Assembly: GCA_903959855.1 (NCBI GenBank)
Contig: CAJBYR010000151.1
Span: 1 to 38,750 of the forward strand
DNA: 38,750 bases
Reading direction: 5' to 3'
DNA from: an uncultured beta proteobacterium
GTDB taxonomy: Bacteria > Pseudomonadota > Gammaproteobacteria > Burkholderiales > Rhodocyclaceae
Part shown: positions 26,885 to 35,279 of the stretch, one piece after another
Layout of the letters: each line of letters starts with the position of its first letter
Numbering within the stretch: position 1 is the first letter of the stretch
Notes under the pieces: generated by a model
Seen by the model: only the letters and a program-made list of their open reading frames with translations
What the model was told of the DNA's origin: nothing
The model's database searches: none
Translations under genes and position numbers: made by a program

Positions 26885-27651
26885 GCGCCGGACTCGCGGG
26901 GCCGGATCTGAGCTTGCTTGCTGCACCAATGGTGGCGGGGCTGTTGGTGCTGGCGACGCATGTGCCTTTGGGCATCGAGGTGCTCCGACGCGGCATCATC
27001 TTCATCGACCTGGCCATTGCGCAGGTGGCGGCCCTGGGCGTCATCGCCGCCGGCCTATTGCACCTGGACGACCTTGGCGGCGCCGCCGGCACCCAAGTGG
27101 CCGCCGCCCTGGCCGCCCTGCTGGGCGCCGCGCTGTTGACCTGGACCGAGCAACGCTGGCCAGAGATCCAGGAGGCATTGATCGGATTGCTGTTCGTGCT
27201 GGCAGCCGCGCTGGGGATTCTGTTGCTGGCCGGAAACCCGCAGGGCGGGGAGCATTTGCGCGACCTTTTGGCTGGACAGATCCTTTGGGTGGGTTGGGGC
27301 AGCCTGCTCCCGGTGGCGATCCTGTATGCGCTGGTACTCGTGGCGTGGATGGTTCTGCGGCGCCTTGCGCCGTCGGGCCGCTTTGCCTTCTATGCCTTGT
27401 TTGCCTGCGCGGTAACGGCATCGGTACAACTTGTCGGCGTATTGCTGGTGTTCGCCAGCCTGATTGCGCCGGCGGTCGCGACGCGGGCCGTGTCCGGCAA
27501 AAAGCGCCTTGCCGTCGCCTACCTGATGGGTGCCACGGCGTATGCGGCCGGCCTCGGGCTTTCGTTATATGCGGACCTGCCCGCCGGGGCGATGGTGGTT
27601 TGCTGTCTGGGCCTGATGGCGTTTGGAGGGATTGCTCGAATCAAGGACTGA
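26881..27651 (+). CDS. Metal ABC transporter permease (ZnuB-like)
   Basis: A 256-residue ABC-3 family permease with seven or eight membrane segments. The N-terminal VPLGIEVLRRGIIFIDLAIAQVAALGV is the conserved cytoplasmic coupling region of ZnuB/MntB proteins, and the C-terminal QLVGVLLVFASLIAPAVATR is the other family signature. Its ATG overlaps the binding-protein stop (ATGA). No ZnuC-type ATPase is encoded before or after it; the next gene downstream is a STAS protein. The pump must use an ATPase encoded elsewhere. Confidence 0.9.
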   Translation: MSAGLAGPDLSLLAAPMVAGLLVLATHVPLGIEVLRRGIIFIDLAIAQVAALGVIAAGLLHLDDLGGAAGTQVAAALAALLGAALLTWTEQRWPEIQEALIGLLFVLAAALGILLLAGNPQGGEHLRDLLAGQILWVGWGSLLPVAILYALVLVAWMVLRRLAPSGRFAFYALFACAVTASVQLVGVLLVFASLIAPAVATRAVSGKKRLAVAYLMGATAYAAGLGLSLYADLPAGAMVVCCLGLMAFGGIARIKD

Positions 27652-27712
27652 TCCCTCGTTTATACTGCTCGGTCCCCAACAATCAGCGGTTCCCAGAAAC
27701 CGCGGCAGCGCA

Positions 27713-28852
27713 GTGGCCGATGACGACGATCTGATGGATCTGGATTTCACCGTGCCCGGTGCCTTCGAATCGAAGCCCGAGCCGGAGCCGGCGCTCGCGC
27801 TGGTTCAGGAAACACCAGCCCCGCCGCCGGAGCCGGCCCCGCCGCCGCCGCCGCTACGTCCGCCATTGCCGCCGGCTTTGACAGACGCCGCCGGGATGTA
27901 TGCCTCGGGCAAAGAGCTTGATGCCATGCGCCGCCTGGAAGCGGCGATCAAGAGCAACGAAAACCTCGGCGATTCGACCATCCGTGCCTGGGCCTGCCTG
28001 TTCGAAGTGTTGCAGGCCATGGGGCGCCAGCCTGCCTTCGATGCCCTGGCGATGACCTTTGCGCGTCGTTTCGAAAAATCGCCACCGACCTGGAGCGCGA
28101 GTGCCGAGGACGAAAACCTTGCCGCCGAGACCACCGGCGGGCGCGCCCACGTCTCGCTCAGCGGTGTGCTCAACGTCGGCGTGGGCGAGGTGCTCAAGCA
28201 GGCGATGAAACTGGCGGCGACCAGCACGCTGGTGCGCATGGATGTATCCAAGCTCACCGATGCCGACAACAATGGCGCAACCTTGCTGATGCGCGGCATT
28301 GCGGCCTTGAAGCGGGCGAAGAAGGAATTCGTCTTTGGCAGCCCCGAGCATCTCGCTGAAATACTCGAAAAGAAGCTGGTGGTCGGCGAGCGTACCGATC
28401 AGGATATGTGGCTGCTGCTGCTCGAACTGCATCAGCAGGCATTTCATCAGGAGGCCTTCGAAGAAGCGGCGGTGAATTACGCGATCACCTTCGAGGTGTC
28501 GCCGCCTTCCTGGGAAGCGCCGCCGCCGCGCAGCGAGGAATCGTCCAAGGCGCCGGCCAAGCCCTTGCCGCTGCCGGAGACCTTTGCACTGAATGGCCAG
28601 ATGCTCGGTGTCGGCGCGGCAAATTACGCGACGCTGGATGCCTTGTTGAAGTCGCGGGACGAATTCGACATCGACGCCCGCAAGCTGGTGCGCATCGATT
28701 CCGCCGCCACAAAGGAACTGCATGGCGTGCTGAACCGGTTCAAAGCTGCGGGCAAGCGCCTGCGTCTTGTCGGACTGAGCACCTTGGTTTCGGTGTATCT
28801 CGAATCACAGGACTTTCACGACGTCGTCGAGCTGAAGCCGCGCGCGATCTGA
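27713..28852 (+). CDS. Protein with two tandem helical-STAS modules
   Basis: A 379-residue protein using GTG at 27713; TATACT at 27661-27666 may be its -10 element. Residues 20-55 are a Pro/Glu linker. Two similar modules follow. In module 1, a helical part ends [11 protein letters not shown] (117-127) and leads into a STAS-like domain ([13 protein letters not shown] ... [20 protein letters not shown]). In module 2, [10 protein letters not shown] (258-267) leads into a second STAS-like domain ([12 protein letters not shown] ... [17 protein letters not shown]). The shared FExSPPxW bridge shows internal duplication. STAS domains act in anti-sigma-factor antagonist and signalling switches; no typical phosphorylatable DS motif is obvious. 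It lies 19 bp before hslV. Confidence 0.78.
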   Translation: MADDDDLMDLDFTVPGAFESKPEPEPALALVQETPAPPPEPAPPPPPLRPPLPPALTDAAGMYASGKELDAMRRLEAAIKSNENLGDSTIRAWACLFEVLQAMGRQPAFDALAMTFARRFEKSPPTWSASAEDENLAAETTGGRAHVSLSGVLNVGVGEVLKQAMKLAATSTLVRMDVSKLTDADNNGATLLMRGIAALKRAKKEFVFGSPEHLAEILEKKLVVGERTDQDMWLLLLELHQQAFHQEAFEEAAVNYAITFEVSPPSWEAPPPRSEESSKAPAKPLPLPETFALNGQMLGVGAANYATLDALLKSRDEFDIDARKLVRIDSAATKELHGVLNRFKAAGKRLRLVGLSTLVSVYLESQDFHDVVELKPRAI

Positions 28853-28871
28853 TCGACCCGACAGGAATCCC

Positions 28872-29408
28872 ATGGAGCAATATCACGGCACCACCATTCT
28901 TTCCGTGCGTCGCGGCGGCAGCGTTGCGCTCGGCGGCGATGGCCAGGTCACGCTGGGCAACATCGTGGTCAAGGCGGGTGCACGCAAGGTAAGGCGGCTC
29001 TACAACGAGAAGATCCTCGCCGGTTTCGCCGGTGGTACGGCAGATGCCTTCACGCTGTTCGAGCGCTTCGAGGCCAAGCTGGAGCAGCATCAGGGCAAGC
29101 TGTTGCGCGCGGCGGTGGAACTGGCCAAGGACTGGCGTACCGACCGCATGCTGCGCCGCCTGGAAGCCATGCTGGCGGTGGCCGATCGCGAGCATTCGCT
29201 GGTGATTACCGGCAACGGCGACGTGCTCGAGCCCGAGTACGGCATCGTCGCCATCGGCAGCGGCGGTGCTTTTGCCCAATCGGCGGCGCGTGCGCTGCTG
29301 GAGAACACCGAGCTTGCGCCAGCCGAGATCATCAAGAAATCGCTGACCATCGCCGGCGACCTTTGCATCTATACGAATCAAAACCACGTCATTGAAGTTC
29401 TCGAATGA
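28872..29408 (+). CDS. hslV: ATP-dependent protease peptidase subunit HslV (ClpQ)
   Basis: A 178-residue N-terminal-nucleophile peptidase. The start [16 protein letters not shown] is cleaved before the catalytic threonine of the TTILSV segment; [30 protein letters not shown] and [20 protein letters not shown] are family hallmarks, the last carrying cation-site and active-site residues. It forms the double hexamer that is gated by HslU and degrades misfolded proteins after heat stress. It follows the STAS gene closely, but is separated from hslU by 127 bp containing a repeat. Confidence 0.96.
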   Translation: MEQYHGTTILSVRRGGSVALGGDGQVTLGNIVVKAGARKVRRLYNEKILAGFAGGTADAFTLFERFEAKLEQHQGKLLRAAVELAKDWRTDRMLRRLEAMLAVADREHSLVITGNGDVLEPEYGIVAIGSGGAFAQSAARALLENTELAPAEIIKKSLTIAGDLCIYTNQNHVIEVLE

Positions 29409-29436
29409 TCGAGAGCTTCAATTCCGATCAGAAGAC

Positions 29437-29494
29437 CCACCCCCTCCCGACCTCCCCCTCTCGGGGGAGGCGACTGACTTGCTCGCTGCGCTCG
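29437..29494. repeat. Palindromic intergenic repeat (REP-like), copy 2, between hslV and hslU
   Basis: Arms CCTCCCCC (29451-29458) and GGGGGAGG (29463-29470) with loop TCTC are preceded by CCCCTCCCGA and followed at 29481-29494 by GCTCGCTGCGCTCG. The order and spacing match copy 1 at 1618-1674, and the final 14-mer is identical. Confidence 0.75.
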
Positions 29495-29535
29495 TCATTA
29501 TTGTCGGGCGCTCACAGCGGATGTTTCGCGCACAC

Positions 29536-30876
29536 ATGACACAGATGACCCCTGCGGAGATTGTTTCCGAACTCGATAAGCACATCGTCGGCCAGACACG
29601 CGCCAAGCGCGCCGTGGCCATCGCCCTGCGCAACCGCTGGCGGCGCATGCAGGTGGCCGAGCCGCTGCGCACCGAGATCACGCCGAAGAACATCCTGATG
29701 ATCGGTCCCACCGGCGTCGGCAAGACCGAGATCGCGCGGCGCCTGGCGCGGCTGGCGAACGCCCCCTTCATCAAGATCGAGGCGACCAAGTTCACCGAGG
29801 TCGGTTATGTCGGCCGCGATGTCGATACCATCATCCGCGACCTTGCCGAGACGGCGATCAAGAACGCCCGCGAGGATGCCATGCGCATCGTGCGCGACCG
29901 CGCCATGGATGCCGCCGAGGATCGCGTGCTGGACGTGTTGCTGCCGCCTGCGCGGGGAGTCGGCGCTGGCGATACGGCGGGCGATGAGGGTTTCGGCTCG
30001 GGCGGCACCCGCCAGAAATTTCGCAAGAAGCTGCGCGAAGGCGAACTCGACGAGAAGGAAATCGAGATCGAGGTGGCCGCGCCACAGGCCAGCATGGAGA
30101 TCTTCGCTCCACCCGGCATGGAAGACCTGACCCAACAGATTCAGGGCATGTTCCAGAACATGGGCGGCGCGAAGAAGCGACAGCGCAAGATGAAGATCCG
30201 CGATGCCATGAAGTCGCTGGCCGACGAAGAGGCAGCGCGCATGATCAACGACGAAGAGGTCAAGGCCGAGGCGCTGAAGAATGTCGAGCAAAACGGCATC
30301 GTCTTCCTCGACGAGATTGACAAGATCGCGACCAGGTCGGAGGTGGGCGGGGCCGATGTCTCGCGCCAGGGCGTGCAGCGTGACCTGCTGCCGCTGGTCG
30401 AGGGTACGACGGTCAGCACCAAGTACGGCATGATCAAGACCGACCACATCCTGTTCATTGCCAGCGGTGCCTTTCACCTCGCCAAACCGTCCGACCTGAT
30501 TCCCGAGTTGCAGGGACGATTCCCGATCCGCGTCGAACTCGATTCGCTTTCGGTGGACGATTTCCAGCGGATACTCACGCAAACCGACGCCTGCCTGACT
30601 CGCCAATACCAGGCGCTCCTCGCGACCGAGCAGGTGACGGTCGGTTTCGCCGATGACGGCATTCGCCGCCTCGCCGAGATTGCCTTCCAGGTCAACGAGA
30701 AAACCGAAAACATCGGCGCCCGCCGTCTCTACACCGTGATGGAGAAATTGCTCGAAGAGATATCCTTCGACGCCGGCAATCGAGGTGGCGAGAAGCTGAA
30801 CATCGACGGTGCCTACGTTGATTCCCGGCTTGCCGAACTGGCGAAGAACGAAGACCTGTCGCGTTACGTGCTCTGA
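29536..30876 (+). CDS. hslU: ATP-dependent protease ATPase subunit HslU (ClpY)
   Basis: A 446-residue AAA+ unfoldase. [17 protein letters not shown] opens the protein, Walker A is GPTGVGKTE, the pore loop is GYVGRD, Walker B is [12 protein letters not shown], and the sensor/arginine-finger region is [12 protein letters not shown]. The variable intermediate domain spans about 110-240. ATG 29536 gives the family start; the frame is open further upstream through the repeat (to 29392), but those residues do not resemble HslU. It pairs with HslV at 28872. The AEC transporter follows after 6 bp. Confidence 0.96.
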   Translation: MTQMTPAEIVSELDKHIVGQTRAKRAVAIALRNRWRRMQVAEPLRTEITPKNILMIGPTGVGKTEIARRLARLANAPFIKIEATKFTEVGYVGRDVDTIIRDLAETAIKNAREDAMRIVRDRAMDAAEDRVLDVLLPPARGVGAGDTAGDEGFGSGGTRQKFRKKLREGELDEKEIEIEVAAPQASMEIFAPPGMEDLTQQIQGMFQNMGGAKKRQRKMKIRDAMKSLADEEAARMINDEEVKAEALKNVEQNGIVFLDEIDKIATRSEVGGADVSRQGVQRDLLPLVEGTTVSTKYGMIKTDHILFIASGAFHLAKPSDLIPELQGRFPIRVELDSLSVDDFQRILTQTDACLTRQYQALLATEQVTVGFADDGIRRLAEIAFQVNEKTENIGARRLYTVMEKLLEEISFDAGNRGGEKLNIDGAYVDSRLAELAKNEDLSRYVL

Positions 30877-30882
30877 ACGGCA

Positions 30883-31758
30883 ATGCTGGAACGCATTGCC
30901 GGCATCGTCTTCCCGATCTACGCGATTGTCGCCATCGGCTATGCCTACGGGCGCTGGAAGAAGCCGGACATGGGCTCCGCCAATCAGCTCAACATGGACA
31001 TCTTCGTCCCGGCGCTGGTGTTCGCTGCGCTGGCGTCCAAGTCTTTCCACATTGGCCAGCACCTGCCGCTGCTGGCGGGCGCTACCGCCGTGGTGCTGGG
31101 GTCGGGGCTGCTGGCCTGGCCGATCGCGCGCCTGTTTGGCGTGCCGGTGAATACCTTCGTGCCGCCGGCGATGTTCAAGAACTCCGGCAACATGGGGTTG
31201 CCGCTGATGGTGCTGGCCTTCGGCGAAGATGCGCTGGGCGCCGCCGTGGTGCTGTTCTTCTGTTCAAATTTCCTGCACTACTCGCTGGGCACCTGGATGC
31301 TGGATCACCATGCGCGACTCGGCAATCTCTGGCGCGTGCCGGTGATCGCCGCCACCCTCGCCGGCCTCGCCGTGAGCCTGTTGCAGTTGCCGCTGTGGCA
31401 ACCGCTCTGGTTCGGCATCAAAATGCTCGGCGACATTTCGATTCCCCTGCTGCTGTTCGCGCTGGGCGTGCGTCTCACAGATAGCCGCCACGCCGACTGG
31501 AAGCTGAGTCTGGTTGCGGCGGTGACCGGCCCGGTCGCCGGCATTGCCGTGGCGCTGGCGATGAACCAGCTGCTCGGGCTTGGCGGTCGCGACGCGGCGA
31601 TGCTGATCGTCTTCGGCGCGTTGCCGCCCGCCGTGCTGAATTACATCTTCGCCGAACGCTATGGCCAGGAACCCGAGCGCGCAGCCTCGATCGTGCTGAT
31701 CGGCAACTCCGCCTCGCTGGCGATCATCCCACCGGTACTGGCCTGGGTACTTCCGTGA
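30883..31758 (+). CDS. AEC-family transporter (auxin efflux carrier type)
   Basis: A 291-residue membrane protein with about ten hydrophobic segments in two inverted halves: for example IAGIVFPIYAIVAIGYAYGRW, VFAALASKSFHIGQHLPLLAG, PAMFKNSGNMGLPLMVLAFG (the conserved N.GN.G.P motif), and late in the protein VFGALPPAVLNYIFAERYG. Bacterial members export or import organic acids such as malonate or malate; the substrate is unknown here. The start lies 6 bp after hslU, so it may be co-transcribed by read-through, an arrangement without clear functional link. Confidence 0.88.
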   Translation: MLERIAGIVFPIYAIVAIGYAYGRWKKPDMGSANQLNMDIFVPALVFAALASKSFHIGQHLPLLAGATAVVLGSGLLAWPIARLFGVPVNTFVPPAMFKNSGNMGLPLMVLAFGEDALGAAVVLFFCSNFLHYSLGTWMLDHHARLGNLWRVPVIAATLAGLAVSLLQLPLWQPLWFGIKMLGDISIPLLLFALGVRLTDSRHADWKLSLVAAVTGPVAGIAVALAMNQLLGLGGRDAAMLIVFGALPPAVLNYIFAERYGQEPERAASIVLIGNSASLAIIPPVLAWVLP

Positions 31759-31790
31759 GAAGAGAATTTCCGCGTCGCGGGAACCGCGGA

Positions 31791-31819
31791 TTGACTTGCA
31801 CGGTCGCAGTCAGGATACT
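31791..31819 (+). promoter_or_regulatory. Sigma-70-type promoter for the HD-APH-enolase-like cassette
   Basis: TTGACT (31791-31796) and GATACT (31814-31819) are spaced by 17 bp. The predicted leader is about 135 nt. A hairpin with arms TCCGCG and CGCGGA lies just upstream (about 31769-31790), possibly ending the AEC transcript. Confidence 0.5.
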
Positions 31820-31959
31820 TGCATGTGTGCGGCTGATACCGGCTGCGCCAATCTGAGGGCCCGATCCTGGATTCTCCCTTCCAGCCACACGGCGGCATTC
31901 CGGCACTGAATTCGACGCTGTTCGACATCAATCAAAGCGATGTCACCGGCAGCGTTAAC

Positions 31960-32856
31960 ATGGCCAGCCCAGGCGCCGTGGCGGATGCGATCTGTGGTGT
32001 TCTCGGCCGGCGCTACGCCGGATTCGATGAAGTGTTGCTGCGCGACGGCTTCATCGACATCGAGGACATTTTCTGGGGCCGCTATTCCGGCTACCTTCCC
32101 TGCGACACGCCCTACCATGACCTGCGCCATTCGATGAGCACGGCGCTGGCCATGACACGCATGGTCGATGGCTACGAGGTACGGCATGGTGGTAAACAGC
32201 CGGCGCTGGGGCCGGAGCTGGCTTCCCTGGGCGTGTTGCTGGCCCTGTTCCACGACGTCGGCTTCATCCGCAGCTTGTCGGAGGCCGGTACCAAGGGTGC
32301 CTGCCTGATCCGCCAACACGAACAGCGCAGCGTCGACTTCATGGGGCCCTATCTTGCCGCCGGGCCGCTGGCGGAATATGCCCCGCTCGCGGAACTGATC
32401 CACACCACCAATTTCGCGCGCAGTGCCAGCAATACCCTTGCCGGCCTCGGGCCACAACTGGTCGATCTGGGCCGCATGCTGGGCACCTCCGACCTCATCA
32501 GCCAGATCTCCGGCCGCTTCTACCTGGAACGCTGTCACCATTTCCTGTTCCAGGAATTCGTCGATGCCGGTGCCGATCGTGCCGTTTCTCCCAGTGGCGA
32601 AACGGTGATCCTCTATGCCACGCCCGAGGACTTGCTGCGCAAGACCCCCGGCTTCTACGACCACCTGGTCAAGCCGCGTCTGGAAAGCGATTTCCAGCAC
32701 GCCTACCGCTATATCGGCGACCATTTTGGTGGTGACGATCCCTACCAGAGTGCCATGCAGCGCAACCTTGATTACCTTCGCGAAATGATCGTCAGCAACG
32801 ACTTCTCGCGTATGCGGCGCAAGCCGGTGCCGCTGATGCCGCTGCCGGCGGAATGA
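31960..32856 (+). CDS. HD-domain phosphohydrolase, PDE-like
   Basis: A 298-residue protein with the metal ligands of an HD-type phosphohydrolase: His53 and His57 in PYHDLRHSMSTA, His98-Asp99 in ALFHDVGF, His120, His148 (LIHTTNF) and Asp178 (LGTSDLI). The PYHDLRH opening resembles the PYHN..H motif of cyclic-nucleotide phosphodiesterases. It would hydrolyse a phosphate ester or phosphodiester in the cytoplasm; the substrate is unknown. ATG 31960 is the only ATG that fits, but the same frame is open for about 40 codons upstream without a usable start. It heads a three-gene cassette, with the kinase-like gene 24 bp downstream. Confidence 0.85.
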   Translation: MASPGAVADAICGVLGRRYAGFDEVLLRDGFIDIEDIFWGRYSGYLPCDTPYHDLRHSMSTALAMTRMVDGYEVRHGGKQPALGPELASLGVLLALFHDVGFIRSLSEAGTKGACLIRQHEQRSVDFMGPYLAAGPLAEYAPLAELIHTTNFARSASNTLAGLGPQLVDLGRMLGTSDLISQISGRFYLERCHHFLFQEFVDAGADRAVSPSGETVILYATPEDLLRKTPGFYDHLVKPRLESDFQHAYRYIGDHFGGDDPYQSAMQRNLDYLREMIVSNDFSRMRRKPVPLMPLPAE

Positions 32857-32880
32857 TTCGCGGGCAGCGCCCGCCCTGCA

Positions 32881-33903
32881 ATGAACGCCAATCCAGCGCC
32901 AGCCTGTCCTGACGCCTCACTGCTAGCGGCTTTGCAGCGTGCCGGACTGGTCGATGAGCCGGGCCATGCCGTGTTCGAGGCACTGAGCGGTGGCGTTTCC
33001 TCCGATATCTGGAAAGTGACGACGGCGACCCAAAGTTTTTGCGTCAAGCGCGCCCTGGCGAAGCTCAAGGTCGCGGCGGACTGGTCGGCGCCGGTGGAGC
33101 GCAACCGCTACGAAGTGGCGTGGATGCGCGTCGTGCGCGGCATCGTGCCGGATGCAGTGCCCGGGATCCTGCTGCACGACGAAGACGAGATGTTGTGTGC
33201 GATGAGCTATCTCGATCCCGCGAGCCATCGCCTGTGGAAGTCCGAACTGCGCGATGGCCGGGCCGACCCCGCCGATGCTGCTGAAGTCGGCAGACGGCTG
33301 GGTCGCATCCATGCAGCTACGGCCGGGGATGCCCAGGTCGCCGCTCTGTTTCCGGCCAACGACATCTTTCATGCCATTCGCCTGGAGCCCTATCTCGAAG
33401 CCACGGCGACAAAACATCCGGACCTGCGCGACATCCTGTTCGGCCTCAGCCGGCGCACGGGCGCGGAGCGGCTGGCCATGATCCACGGCGACGTCAGCCC
33501 CAAGAACATCCTGCTCGGCCCCACGGGGCCGGTGTTCCTCGATGCCGAATGTGCCTGCATCGGCGATCCGGCTTTCGACCTGGCCTTCTGCCTCAATCAC
33601 CTGCTTTTGAAATGCCTGTGGACGCCGGCGGCGCGCGAGTCCTTCCACGCCTGCTTTTCGGCGCTGGCAGCAGCCTACCTTGAGCAGGTGGGCTGGGAGG
33701 CCGCTGCCGACCTTGAACAGCGGGCGGCGAGTTTGTTGCCCGGGCTATTCCTTGCCCGCGTCGATGGCAAGTCTCCGGTCGAGTACATTTACGACGAGCG
33801 TGACAAGGAGCGCGTGCGCTGTTGTGCCCGCGCGCTGCTGCTGAAGCCACCCTGGCGCCTGGCAGAGGTGATGTCGGCCTGGAAAGAGGAGTTGCATTCG
33901 TGA
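32881..33903 (+). CDS. APH-fold small-molecule kinase (aminoglycoside/choline kinase-like)
   Basis: A 340-residue protein kinase-like fold. Features: a nucleotide loop (LSGGVSSDIWKV), the ATP-binding lysine Lys56 (FCVKRAL), the catalytic Brenner motif IHGDVSPKNILLG with Asp204 and Asn209, and the metal-binding Asp221 in FLDAECACIGDPAFDLAF. Family members phosphorylate choline, homoserine, fructosamines, methylthioribose or antibiotics. There is no sign of an antibiotic-resistance context; its neighbours suggest a phosphorylated metabolite handled by the enolase-like and HD proteins. The last codons overlap the enolase-like start by 4 bp, so the two are coupled. Confidence 0.87.
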   Translation: MNANPAPACPDASLLAALQRAGLVDEPGHAVFEALSGGVSSDIWKVTTATQSFCVKRALAKLKVAADWSAPVERNRYEVAWMRVVRGIVPDAVPGILLHDEDEMLCAMSYLDPASHRLWKSELRDGRADPADAAEVGRRLGRIHAATAGDAQVAALFPANDIFHAIRLEPYLEATATKHPDLRDILFGLSRRTGAERLAMIHGDVSPKNILLGPTGPVFLDAECACIGDPAFDLAFCLNHLLLKCLWTPAARESFHACFSALAAAYLEQVGWEAAADLEQRAASLLPGLFLARVDGKSPVEYIYDERDKERVRCCARALLLKPPWRLAEVMSAWKEELHS

Positions 33904-35192
33904 GCGATCGCATCACATCCGTAGTCGGACGTCGCGTCTGGGATTCGCGCGGCAGGCCGACGGTGGAAACCGAAATCACCTTGGCGAGCGGCTGCACCGG
34001 ACGCGCCATCGCCCCTGCTGGCGCTTCGACAGGTAGTGCCGAAGCCGTGGATCTGCGCGACGGAGGAGATGCCTTTGGCGGTTACGACGTGCAGTCTGCG
34101 CTGCGTGCCGTGAATGGCGAGATTGCGGCGCTGCTCGGCGGTCGCGATGTCATGCAGCAGGCCGAACTTGATGCTGCCCTGATTTCGCTCGATGGCACGC
34201 CGAACAAGGGCCGACTTGGCGGCAATGCCCTGGTCGCCACCTCGCTGGCCATCGCCCATGCCGCGGCGGCGGCGCAGGAGTTGCCGCTGTGGCGTCATCT
34301 GGGCGCAGGACGCGAGGATTTTTTCCTTCCCTTGCCCGAAGTACAGATCTTCGGCGGCGGCGCGCATGCCGGCCGCCGTGTCGATGTGCAGGATTTCATG
34401 ATAATTGCCGTCGGCGCCGCGGATTACGCGCAGGCACTGGAATGGACCGCCGAGGTGTATCGCGCCGCCGGCCGGCTGATGGCGGACGCCGGCCTGCTCG
34501 CCGGGGTGGCCGATGAAGGCGGCTGGTGGCCGGCCTTCGACAACAACGAAGCAGCGCTGGATTTCCTGCTGCGCGCCATCGAGCGGGCCGGCTACACACC
34601 CGGGCAGGAGGTGGCGATTTCGCTCGATATCGCTGCCACGGATTTTGGCCGAGGTGGTCGCTACCGACTTGCGCGCGACGCTCGCGAGATCGACAGCGAC
34701 GGCATGTGTGAAATGCTGCTGGGCTGGCTGGCGCGCTATCCCATCGTCGCCATCGAGGACCCGCTGGCCGAGGACGATGCCGAAGGGCTGCGCAAGTTTT
34801 CTGCCGCTGCCGGTAGTGGGATCGAAGTTGTCGCCGATGACTTCATCTGCACCAATGCATCTCGCATTGCCGGCGCCGCGACACTGGGCGCCTGCAACAC
34901 GGCCTTGATCAAGCCGAATCAGGCGGGTACGGTCAGCGAGACCCGTGCCGCGCTGGACGCGGCGCGTGCCGCCGGCTGGCAGAGCATCGTCTCGGCGCGC
35001 TCCGGCGAAACCGAGGACGTCAGCGTCGTCCATCTGGCGGTGGGCTGGGGCGTGAAGCAGCTCAAGGTCGGCTCCTTTGCGCGCTCGGAACGCATGGCAA
35101 AGTGGAACGAAGGGCTGCGCATCGCCGAAGCGCTGAGGCAGACCGGAGGAAATTTGCCGCCGCGCGCGAGCTTCCCCTGGGGGGGCGCATGA
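33900..35192 (+). CDS. Enolase-superfamily paralogue lacking the catalytic histidine
   Basis: A 430-residue enolase homologue of full length, starting at GTG. It keeps the first flexible loop (GASTGS, 41-46), His156 (GGAHAG), Glu206 (ADEGG), the metal ligands Asp243, Glu286 and Asp313/314 (VADDFICTN), Lys338 (LIKPNQAG) and Lys389 (QLKVGSFARSER). The loop read SHRSGETED in true enolases is SARSGETED here: the catalytic histidine is alanine (residue 366). GDEGG is ADEGG, and NGGAHA is FGGGAHA. It therefore probably acts on a different substrate, or with altered chemistry, rather than in glycolysis. Coupling to a small-molecule kinase supports a dedicated pathway. Confidence 0.88.
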   Translation: MSDRITSVVGRRVWDSRGRPTVETEITLASGCTGRAIAPAGASTGSAEAVDLRDGGDAFGGYDVQSALRAVNGEIAALLGGRDVMQQAELDAALISLDGTPNKGRLGGNALVATSLAIAHAAAAAQELPLWRHLGAGREDFFLPLPEVQIFGGGAHAGRRVDVQDFMIIAVGAADYAQALEWTAEVYRAAGRLMADAGLLAGVADEGGWWPAFDNNEAALDFLLRAIERAGYTPGQEVAISLDIAATDFGRGGRYRLARDAREIDSDGMCEMLLGWLARYPIVAIEDPLAEDDAEGLRKFSAAAGSGIEVVADDFICTNASRIAGAATLGACNTALIKPNQAGTVSETRAALDAARAAGWQSIVSARSGETEDVSVVHLAVGWGVKQLKVGSFARSERMAKWNEGLRIAEALRQTGGNLPPRASFPWGGA

Positions 35193-35240
35193 GCTTGCCC
35201 GGCATGGCGCCGGAGCTCATCCTGTCGGACCCCCGGCCCT

Positions 35241-35279
35241 GATCGCCGTGTCCCCCAAGGGGACTTCCTTCGGGGCGTC
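35241..35279. repeat. 39-bp exact repeat, copy 1 (contains the lipoprotein start codon)
   Basis: The 39 bases here are identical to 37833-37871, and looser similarity extends to both sides. The repeat contains a hairpin: CCCCAAGG pairs with CCTT(C)GGGG across the loop GGACTT. The GTG at 35248 that opens the next gene lies within it. Confidence 0.85.

Noticed and set aside
29392-29535. Longer HslU start reading through the repeat
   Set aside because: The 48 added residues derive from the hslV end and the repeat and do not resemble HslU; the ATG at 29536 matches the family start.
29512-31062. 516-codon minus-strand frame opposite hslU
   Set aside because: Shadow of hslU; no motif, and it would run across the hslU-AEC junction.
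32881-33903. Aminoglycoside-resistance gene
   Set aside because: Only the fold is shared; the cassette has no mobile-element or resistance context, and the neighbours are metabolic.
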